Below, one piece after another: positions 5,837-10,855 of a DNA stretch of 10,855 bases. Location: NCBI GenBank assembly GCA_948512295.1, contig CAOQRA010000031.1, forward strand, positions 2,160 to 13,014, in the 5' to 3' direction. The notes under the pieces were generated by a model. That model was not told the origin of the DNA, ran no database searches, and was given only the letters and a program-made list of their open reading frames with translations. A program made the translations under genes and the position numbers. Source of the stretch: an uncultured Eubacteriales bacterium. Lineage in GTDB: Bacteria > Bacillota > Clostridia > Christensenellales > UBA1242. Numbering within the stretch: the first letter of the stretch is position 1; every line of letters begins with the position of its first letter.

Positions 5837-7574
5837 CCACTGTCACACTCTTTGCAAGGTTTCTTGGCTTGTCGGGGTTGAGGTTACGCTTTATGCAGGT
5901 GAAGTAAGCAAGTTTTTGCAGCGGCAGCATGCTTTGCAAAGGAAGCAAGGCTTTTTCGCAGTCTTTAATTTGAATAATATATTTAAAATTGTTTTGAATA
6001 TCCTTGGAAATTTCAAGCGAGGTAATAAGCACGAGTTCGCCACCGCGCGATTTTACTTCATAAGCATTGTTAAGAGTTTTGTTAAAGAGGGTATCATTTG
6101 TGGCAATTACAAACACGGGCAGACCGGGCTTTATCAGTGCGAGTGTACCATGTTTAAGTTCGCCGCTTTCAATGGCCTCGGCGTGAATATAGGTGATTTC
6201 TTTAAGTTTTAATGCCGCTTCTTTGGAAGAAATATAGTCATAACCTCTACCTATGAAAAAGCAGTTTTCTTGGTTTTTGATAAACTCGGCTATTTCATTA
6301 ATTTCCTCGTCGTCGTAAAAGTTAAGCTCATTTTTGTACTTTTGCAAAGCAACTAAATAATTTTCTTGATTGAGTATACATGCAAATATGTACAACACTA
6401 CACTTTGCCCAAAATATGCCTTGGTGGACGCTACCGCTTTTTCTTGCCCAGCGCAGATTGGCAGAACTAAATCTGCCTTGCTTGCAAGAGTGGAGTATTC
6501 GGTATTGACGACTGCCACATTTGTAGTTTTAAACTTTTGTGCGTATTCAAGTGCCGATAGGGTATCCGCAGTTTCGCCGCTCTGACTTATGAAAATACAG
6601 AGTGATTTTTCATCTAAAATATCGTTGTTATACAGAAACTCGCTTGCTTTTCTAGCGAAAACATCGATTTTGAGCCGCGATTTTAAATAATACTGTCCCA
6701 TTAGTCCCGCATGATAAGCTGTTCCGCAGCCGATTAGATATATTCGACTGTATTTTTTTATATCTAGCTTTAAATCTAAGCTTTCATATCGATGAATTAT
6801 GTTTTCAAGTACTTTTCCGCTTTCGTTGATTTCCTTAAGCATGAAGTGCGGATAGCTTTGTTTTTCCGCGGAAATAAAGTTATTTTCAAGCTTTTGAGCC
6901 ACCTTTCCGATTTCGCCATGCGCGTTGTAGATTTTTATGCTTTCTTTTGAAATCTTCCCATACTCGCCATCTTCAAGCGGGATATATTCGTCCGTATGCC
7001 CCATAAAAACACTTGGGTCACTTGCCAGCATGACGCCTTCTTTTCCAGTAGCTATATACAGTGGGCTTTTATTTTTAGCAAAGTATATTTCACTGTTTTC
7101 TTTGCAAGCTATCACAAGCGCATATGAGCCTTTGATTTTATTAAGCACATCTTTTAGTTTTTCAATATCCAACTTGACACTAAAAAGTTTGGCAATCACT
7201 TCGGTGTCTGTTTGACCATAAAATTTGACGCCTTGTTTTTCAAGCTCGGATTTTAACTGTTCAAAGTTTTCAATTATTCCGTTATGAACAAGCGCCACAT
7301 TTTCATCTTGCGAGAAATGTGGATGGCAGTTTTCTATTGTGATTCCGCCATGCGTTGCCCAGCGTGTGTGAGCAATTCCTAGTCCGTCAAATTCGAGGTC
7401 GAGTGCCGAGTTTTTTAAGTTTTCCACTGCGCCGATTGCTTTTTTTGTGTAAAAATTTTTGTTATGTAATATTGTCAACCCCGCGGAATCATAGCCGCGA
7501 TATTCCAGTTTTTCTAGTCCGTCTATTAGACGATGTTTAACGTTTTTCCCTATGTATCCTATTATGCCACACAT
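5832..7574 (-). CDS. glmS: Glutamine-fructose-6-phosphate aminotransferase (isomerizing)
   Basis: The product is 580 residues, slightly shorter than the roughly 600 usual for the family. It makes glucosamine-6-phosphate from fructose-6-phosphate and glutamine, the first step towards UDP-GlcNAc and peptidoglycan. Residues 1-220 are the N-terminal glutaminase with Cys2 as nucleophile, YRGYDSAG, HTRWATHG (69-76), HNG (97-99) and QTDTE (121-125). After YPHFMLKEI (241-249) come two SIS sugar-isomerase domains with CGTAYHAG (283-290) and SQSGETADT (330-338). The C-terminus has the family's typical ending, NPDKPRNLAKSVTVE. The start is the ATG at 7574 with TAGGAG five bases upstream (7585-7580). A likely -10, TATACT (7609-7604), gives a leader of about 23 bases, so there is no room for a glmS ribozyme and none is visible. 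Confidence 0.95.
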   Translation of the reverse strand: MCGIIGYIGKNVKHRLIDGLEKLEYRGYDSAGLTILHNKNFYTKKAIGAVENLKNSALDLEFDGLGIAHTRWATHGGITIENCHPHFSQDENVALVHNGIIENFEQLKSELEKQGVKFYGQTDTEVIAKLFSVKLDIEKLKDVLNKIKGSYALVIACKENSEIYFAKNKSPLYIATGKEGVMLASDPSVFMGHTDEYIPLEDGEYGKISKESIKIYNAHGEIGKVAQKLENNFISAEKQSYPHFMLKEINESGKVLENIIHRYESLDLKLDIKKYSRIYLIGCGTAYHAGLMGQYYLKSRLKIDVFARKASEFLYNNDILDEKSLCIFISQSGETADTLSALEYAQKFKTTNVAVVNTEYSTLASKADLVLPICAGQEKAVASTKAYFGQSVVLYIFACILNQENYLVALQKYKNELNFYDDEEINEIAEFIKNQENCFFIGRGYDYISSKEAALKLKEITYIHAEAIESGELKHGTLALIKPGLPVFVIATNDTLFNKTLNNAYEVKSRGGELVLITSLEISKDIQNNFKYIIQIKDCEKALLPLQSMLPLQKLAYFTCIKRNLNPDKPRNLAKSVTVE

Positions 7575-7631
7575 GTTTGCTCCTATAAAAACATGTTATG
7601 CAAAGTATATGGTTTAGGGGAATAAAAATAG

Positions 7632-7660
7632 TTGCAAAATAGGAAAGTTTGTGATATACT
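7632..7660 (+). promoter_or_regulatory. Promoter of the structured leader and tRNA-Ser transcript
   Basis: TTGCAA (7632-7637), exactly 17 bases, then TATACT (7655-7660). The predicted start is near 7667. It diverges from glmS and lies about 195 bases upstream of the tRNA 5' end. The sequence in between has no supported coding frame. Confidence 0.65.
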
Positions 7661-7666
7661 CAACCT

Positions 7667-7862
7667 AAGTTGACTTTCATTTAAAATCGGACTGGAGTTT
7701 TTTGTGGCGAAAAACGAAAGGACGTTTTGATTGGAGGGGCTTGGGACGGGGAACTGCGAGGTAGTCGCAAGTCGAAGACTTGTCGGCGTAGAATTTAATA
7801 TTTTGTATTGTGGCAGTTTCAATACAAAATATTAAATTAACGAGTGGTACCTCACCAGAAAT
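7667..7862 (+). ncRNA. Candidate structured non-coding RNA or long tRNA leader
   Basis: The transcript predicted from the promoter at 7632-7660 contains several hairpins. One is AAAACG/CGTTTT with an AAAGGA loop (7711-7728). Another is a compound hairpin at 7754-7791 with outer pairs CTGCG/CGTAG and inner pairs CAAGTC/GACTTG. The largest is a 19-bp perfect AT-rich stem, 7792-7810 with 7820-7838, closing a nine-base loop TGGCAGTTT. GAGGTA (7758-7763) could instead pair with TACCTC (7848-7853), enclosing the large hairpin. G-rich tracts occur at 7733-7751. It matches no RNA family I can name: no SRP domain IV, RNase P, tmRNA or known riboswitch core. It ends nine bases before the tRNA. It may be an independent RNA cut out during tRNA 5' processing, or a structured leader. 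Confidence 0.45.
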
Positions 7863-7950
7863 GCAAAGATGGCCGAGTGGTTGAAGGCGCACGCTTGGAA
7901 AGCGTGTTAGGTGAAAGCCTACGCAGGTTCGAATCCTGTTCTTTGCGCCA
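7863..7950 (+). tRNA. tRNA-Ser(GGA)
   Basis: An 88-base cloverleaf. The acceptor stem is GCAAAGA (7863-7869) paired with TCTTTGC (7940-7946), with discriminator G and an encoded CCA end. The anticodon loop is TTGGAAA with anticodon GGA at 7897-7899, reading UCC and UCU. The long variable arm (TAGG/CCTA stem) is typical of class II serine tRNAs. The T arm has GGTTCGAATCC. The D arm includes CCGAGTGGTTGAAGG. Confidence 0.97.
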
Positions 7951-8065
7951 AAATATAATTAAAGTCAAGCTGGAGATTTTAGATTTTGATAATATTAAGT
8001 AAAAAGTCACAAATTTTATTTATGATTTTTTAAATAAAAGAAATTGAAATTTTTTATAATTCTAT

Positions 8066-8095
8066 TTGCTTTTTTTATCCTCTTTTTGGTATAAT
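8066..8095 (+). promoter_or_regulatory. Extended -10 promoter directly before scpA
   Basis: TGG TATAAT (8087-8095) is a perfect extended -10 with only a weak -35 (TTGCTT, 8066-8071). Six bases (ATAGCT) separate it from the ATG at 8102, so the predicted transcription start falls on the ATG and the mRNA would be leaderless. There is no ribosome binding site. A TTG at 8066 would extend the frame by 12 residues but lies upstream of the promoter's -10. Confidence 0.7.
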
Positions 8096-8101
8096 ATAGC
8101 T

Positions 8102-8863
8102 ATGTCACAGGAAGAGACAACTGAACAACTTAGTTTTATTGACGATAAATACAGATTTAAGCTGGAAAACTTCGAGGGGCCTCTCGATCTTCTTTTGCAC
8201 CTCATAAAAGACGCTAAACTGGACATTATGAGTGTTAAACTTGCCGACATTACTGAGCAGTATCTTGAATATATGAAAGACCTTGAGTCAATCGATATGG
8301 ATAGGGCTAGCGAATTTATTACAGTAGCTGCAACGCTTTTAGAGATTAAATCTAAGCATCTACTTCCAGTTGACGCGCCAGAGGAAACAGAGGAAGAGGA
8401 TAGCGAGGCGCTGCTTCTTCGCCGCTTGAAAGAGTATGAACTCTTCAAACAGACAGGACAGCGTTTGAAAGAGATTGAAGATATAAACAAAATGTATAGA
8501 GTGCCTGGCAAGGAAACGGAAAAAGTCAAGATTATCATCAAAGACATGGTGCTTGATAAACTTTTGGACGCCTTTGCGGGACTGCTTTCAAGGCAAGAAG
8601 CAAGAGGTAAAATAAAAGACGAGCCTAAGGTTGTTGCAAAAGACCGCTTTACGGTGGCAGAAAAAATGGTGTCAATTCGCGACTATGCACGTGGACATAA
8701 ACGCTTTCCTTTTGAAGAGCTTTTTGCTCAAGATATGACTAAGAGCGAGATGATAAATGTCTTTCTTGCACTTTTGGAACTTCTTAAGTTGCAGACGATT
8801 CGTGCTGAGCAGGTGGGCAGATTTCAGCAAATAAACATAATTTCAAATGAGGTGAACGAATGA
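8102..8863 (+). CDS. scpA: Segregation and condensation protein A
   Basis: The product is 253 residues, normal for ScpA, the kleisin subunit that bridges SMC heads and binds a ScpB dimer in the chromosome-organising complex. The N-terminal domain shows the signature FEGPLDLLLHLI (residues 24-35) and AATLLEIKSKHLLP (76-89), followed by an acidic linker (EETEEEDSEA). The C-terminal winged helix, which contacts the SMC head cap, includes KRFPFEELF and ends in an aliphatic helix, FLALLELLKLQTIRAEQ. The ATG at 8102 follows the extended -10 without a ribosome binding site. The stop overlaps the scpB start (ATGA), so the two are translated together, as usual for this pair. Confidence 0.95.
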   Translation: MSQEETTEQLSFIDDKYRFKLENFEGPLDLLLHLIKDAKLDIMSVKLADITEQYLEYMKDLESIDMDRASEFITVAATLLEIKSKHLLPVDAPEETEEEDSEALLLRRLKEYELFKQTGQRLKEIEDINKMYRVPGKETEKVKIIIKDMVLDKLLDAFAGLLSRQEARGKIKDEPKVVAKDRFTVAEKMVSIRDYARGHKRFPFEELFAQDMTKSEMINVFLALLELLKLQTIRAEQVGRFQQINIISNEVNE

Positions 8864-9525
8864 GTACAATAGATACCGCTTACAATTTAAAAGATGTAAT
8901 CTTATCAGTGCTTTTTGTATCTGGTGATGGAATTGAGAAGTCTTTTATCGCTGAAAAGCTTGACGTTAGCGAAAAGGAAGTTGATAAGGCAATTGAACAG
9001 TTGAAACAAGAATACAATGGAAATCAAGGAATACACGTGATAACCTATAAAAATAAAGTGCAGCTTGCATCCAATCCAAGCTATGCAAACTATATTTCAG
9101 ACGTGCTCAATCCTATTCGTGAGAAATCATTGACGCGTGCGGCACTTGAAACGCTTGCGATTATTGCATACAAGCAACCTATAACAAAGCTTGAAATAGA
9201 AGATATCCGACGTGTAAATTCCGACTATGCTGTACAAGTGTTAGTTGATCAAAATATGATTGAGGTTGTAGGCAGAAAGGACGCAGTGGGAAAACCACTG
9301 ATGTTTGGCACTACGGACAACTTTTTAAAACGTTTCAATATTGAAAATCTTTCTGATTTGCCTGACTATGATGAACTGCTTGAGCGCATTAAACTTATTC
9401 ATAGCGAAGAGAGCGAGCAAGAGGATACGCTGTTTCGTAATGTTGATGGCCTTGAGTTTACGGAGGAACTGCCTGATTTTTTAAAAAATGAAAACATTGA
9501 AAAAATAAATGTGGATTTGGCTTAA
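8860..9525 (+). CDS. scpB: Segregation and condensation protein B
   Basis: The product is 221 residues. ScpB forms a dimer that binds the ScpA linker and regulates the SMC complex. It has two winged-helix domains: residues about 5-80, and about 91-160 carrying the family signature LTRAALETLAIIAYKQPITK, IEDIRRVNSDYAVQVL and GRKDAVGKPLMFGTTDNFL. The C-terminal 50 residues are acidic and probably flexible. GAGGTG (8849-8854) lies five bases before the ATG, which overlaps the scpA stop by four bases. A small ORF and a SpoIVFB-like protease follow on the same strand after a 31-base gap. Confidence 0.95.
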   Translation: MSTIDTAYNLKDVILSVLFVSGDGIEKSFIAEKLDVSEKEVDKAIEQLKQEYNGNQGIHVITYKNKVQLASNPSYANYISDVLNPIREKSLTRAALETLAIIAYKQPITKLEIEDIRRVNSDYAVQVLVDQNMIEVVGRKDAVGKPLMFGTTDNFLKRFNIENLSDLPDYDELLERIKLIHSEESEQEDTLFRNVDGLEFTEELPDFLKNENIEKINVDLA

Positions 9526-9556
9526 TACACAAACTAGTTTTTGCATATCTTAATGT

Positions 9557-9706
9557 ATGCAAAACAAAATCAAAAGCGAGGGACGCAATTATCGTCCTGT
9601 TAAAGTAAAAATAAAATATAATCATTGGTATATAGTTAAATTGATTGCAATAGTTTTGTCAATCGCTTTTGTTGTGCTAGGAGTGCTTTTAATATGCGGA
9701 TATTAA
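9557..9706 (+). CDS. Small single-pass membrane protein (49 residues)
   Basis: A short frame with a clear design: a basic N-terminus (MQNKIKSEGRNYRPVKVKIK) followed by one hydrophobic helix, residues about 26-47 (IVKLIAIVLSIAFVVLGVLL), ending in CGY. The predicted topology is N-terminus inside. No ribosome binding site precedes the ATG, which lies inside a 9-bp inverted repeat; a weak -10 (TATCTT, 9546-9551) ends five bases before it. The frame overlaps the start of the SpoIVFB-like gene by 13 bases, and that gene's ribosome binding site (AGGAG, 9679-9683) lies inside it. This suggests coupling, for example as a small partner of the protease. It is not recognised as any named family. Confidence 0.55.
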   Translation: MQNKIKSEGRNYRPVKVKIKYNHWYIVKLIAIVLSIAFVVLGVLLICGY

Positions 9707-10527
9707 AAAAAATGCCTTTTCATCCAAGCTTTTTGCTTGTTATTTTTTGGTTTGTAATAACCAAAAATCCTCTTGGATTTTTAACCTTTGTAGGCGTTAT
9801 ATTAACTCATGAACTAGGCCATTTTTTTATGGCCAAAAAATTAGGCTACAAACTTGACAGTTTTTTTCTTGCTCCTTATGGCGTAAGCTTAAACTATCGG
9901 GAATGTACTTTTTCCTCTCAAGACGAAGTTAAAATAGCGCTCGCAGGTCCAATTGTCAATTTAGCAATCGCATTTTTAACGGTTAGCTTATGGTGGATTT
10001 TCCCGGTTACTTACGGCTACACTTTAGATCTCGCTGTGCAATCTTTTATGCTTGCATTGTTTAATTTATTGCCAGCGTATCCCATGGATGGTGGTCGTAT
10101 ATTCGTTGGACTTTGCAGCAAAGTTTTTACTCGTAAAAAGTCAATAAAAATAATATCTATTTGTAACTTTACGCTTGCTGCTATATTTTTGTGTTTATTT
10201 ATAGCTTCATGTTTTATCAATTTTAACCCATCTTTTATGTTTGCTTCTTGTTTTATGCTATGTGGAATGCTACAAGGGAAAAGAGAAAGTAAGTATGAAA
10301 AATTAAATATTTATAAAAAGACAATAAAGGATTTTTCTAAACCGCAAGTGTTAGTAATTAATGCGTCTACAACCTTAGGAGAGGCATTGAAACATATAGA
10401 AGGGAATAAATACACAATTTATTATATTGTAGGCTCTAAGACCAAAGCTATTGATGAAAAAACACTTTTGAAATGGAGCCTTGTTTATAAGTTAAACACA
10501 GCTTTTTCTGAAATATTAAAAATTTGA
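9694..10527 (+). CDS. SpoIVFB-like site-2 intramembrane metalloprotease (M50)
   Basis: The product is 277 residues, close to the roughly 288 of SpoIVFB. The zinc site HELGH is at residues 39-43 with Glu40 as catalytic base, and the third ligand Asp132 lies in NLLPAYPMDGGRI. Several membrane segments cover residues about 10-205. Residues about 210-277 form a soluble tail resembling the CBS domain that follows SpoIVFB-type proteases. In spore formers SpoIVFB cleaves pro-sigma-K in the mother cell. Neither SpoIVFA nor sigK lies in the window, so the substrate here is inferred only from family likeness. AGGAG (9679-9683) lies ten bases before the ATG at 9694; an alternative in-frame ATG exists at 9712. 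Site-2 proteases are often neighbours of scpA-scpB in Clostridia. Confidence 0.8.
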   Translation: MRILKKMPFHPSFLLVIFWFVITKNPLGFLTFVGVILTHELGHFFMAKKLGYKLDSFFLAPYGVSLNYRECTFSSQDEVKIALAGPIVNLAIAFLTVSLWWIFPVTYGYTLDLAVQSFMLALFNLLPAYPMDGGRIFVGLCSKVFTRKKSIKIISICNFTLAAIFLCLFIASCFINFNPSFMFASCFMLCGMLQGKRESKYEKLNIYKKTIKDFSKPQVLVINASTTLGEALKHIEGNKYTIYYIVGSKTKAIDEKTLLKWSLVYKLNTAFSEILKI

Positions 10528-10532
10528 TTTTC

Positions 10533-10553
10533 TATGTTTATTAACATATTTTT
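10533..10553 (+). terminator. Weak AT-rich hairpin after the protease gene
   Basis: TATGTT/AACATA pairs over a four-base loop and is followed by five T residues, six bases after the stop codon. The stem has only two G-C pairs, so it is at best a weak terminator. Confidence 0.3.
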
Positions 10554-10558
10554 AAATA

Positions 10559-10587
10559 TTGTTAAAACAATTAAAAATGTGTACAAT
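10559..10587 (+). promoter_or_regulatory. Possible promoter at the start of the right-hand repeat region
   Basis: TTGTTA (10559-10564), 17 bases, then TACAAT (10582-10587). The predicted start is near 10594. No gene follows within the window, so it would serve a gene to the right or an untranslated RNA. In such AT-rich DNA a chance match is possible. Confidence 0.3.
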
Positions 10588-10620
10588 AATATTGTTGATA
10601 TTGCTATTAACCTGTAAGAG

Positions 10621-10855
10621 TGTCATTCTGAGCGCTTGGGGTTCCAAAAAGCGACTTGTCGTTTTTTTTGGGGGAGGGAATCTTTTAGATAGAGTTGGCG
10701 AATAGACAAACCAGAAAAGATCCTTCGACTCGTTTGCATACGCTCGCGGCTTAGGATGACAAAAACATACATTGTCATTACGGGAGGCTTAGCCGCATAC
10801 TTGTTCAGTTTGTTTGGCATACTCAACATTGTCATTTTGAGTTCTGCGAAGAATC
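10621..10855. repeat. Second cluster of TGTCATTCTGAGC-type repeats
   Basis: The last 328 bases of the window contain no supported gene. From 10621 they hold at least four related units. One starts TGTCATTCTGAGCG (10621-10634) and resumes with GAATCTTTTAGA near 10679-10690, split by a hairpin. An opposite-strand unit runs GATCCTTCGACTCG to GGATGACA (10719-10761). A diverged unit starts TGTCATTACGGGAGGC (10773). A last unit runs TGTCATTTTGAG to GCGAAGAATC (10830-10855), cut by the window edge. The last unit and the reverse complement of the copy at 1033-1058 match at 21 of 26 positions by eye. Confidence 0.7.
10646..10669. terminator. Terminator-like hairpin inside a split repeat
   Basis: AAAAAGCGA and TCGTTTTTT pair around a CTTG tetraloop, with one G-T pair, and run into T residues; the same can form on the other strand. 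It sits between the two halves of the repeat starting at 10621. Confidence 0.35.

Noticed and set aside
5820..6212. Plus-strand ORF of 130 codons
   Set aside because: It lies wholly antisense to the glmS C-terminal SIS region, which has unmistakable family motifs; the ORF has no recognisable domain or start signal.
7563..7660. Possible integrated element at the tRNA-Ser gene
   Set aside because: tRNA-Ser genes are common integration sites, but no integrase, direct repeat of the tRNA 3' end or change of gene content is visible on either side.
7841..7854. T-box-like motif GAGTGGTACCTC
   Set aside because: It resembles the T-box core GGGTGGNACCGCG, but the flanking bases differ, no antiterminator partner or terminator follows, and the next element is a tRNA rather than a synthetase or amino acid gene. 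The TGGT would best match a tRNA with discriminator A, not the G of tRNA-Ser.
7677..7892. Minus-strand ORFs across the tRNA-Ser upstream region
   Set aside because: They overlap the tRNA itself and the palindromic stem, have no ribosome binding site and no domain-like composition.
8014..8039. AT-only inverted repeat TTTTATTTA/TAAATAAAA as a terminator after tRNA-Ser
   Set aside because: The stem has no G-C pair and no T tract follows it on the plus strand, so it is expected by chance in such AT-rich DNA.
10623..10835. Minus-strand ORF of 70 codons at the right edge
   Set aside because: It is made of the repeat units and the internal hairpin; composition and position point to non-coding DNA.

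Overview
The window reads as a chromosomal stretch of an uncultured, low-GC, Gram-positive-type bacterium, most likely a member of the Clostridia. The evidence is AT-rich coding DNA, GGAGG-type ribosome binding sites where these exist, TTGACA/TATAAT promoters (several with an extended -10 TGN), U-tract hairpin terminators, the scpA-scpB pair, and a SpoIVFB-like site-2 protease that points to a spore-forming ancestry. TGA is used as a stop. No insertion sequence, phage gene or CRISPR array is visible.

Layout. Positions 1-131 hold the 3' end of an unrecognised gene. Positions 171-992 hold a lipoprotein gene with its own promoter and terminator; the promoter spacer contains a run of eight C. Positions 1033-1142 hold intergenic repeats of the TGTCATTCTGAGC type. 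A small helical protein gene follows on the minus strand (1153-1587). It diverges from a membrane protein with a class III cyclase-like domain whose catalytic residues are all replaced (1666-3078). Next comes a protein combining sigma-70 region 4 with RNA polymerase alpha-CTD-like modules (3122-4018). After a strong terminator, a zinc-ribbon/TM2 membrane protein overlaps mnmA, the tRNA 2-thiouridylase gene (4104-5668). A perfect palindromic terminator separates mnmA from the convergent glmS gene (5832-7574, minus).

The glmS upstream region carries a divergent promoter that drives about 195 bases of structured, non-coding sequence ending at a complete tRNA-Ser(GGA) gene (7863-7950). Then come scpA and scpB (chromosome condensation), a 49-residue membrane ORF, and the SpoIVFB-like protease (to 10527). 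The last 328 bases hold no gene but a second cluster of the same repeat family.

Most genes are housekeeping: tRNA modification, amino-sugar synthesis and chromosome segregation. The unusual parts are the degenerate cyclase next to the sigma4/alpha-CTD chimera, a possible signal-to-transcription pair; the homopolymeric promoter spacer of the lipoprotein gene; the structured leader in front of tRNA-Ser; and a recurring promoter layout that predicts leaderless or very short-leader mRNAs.
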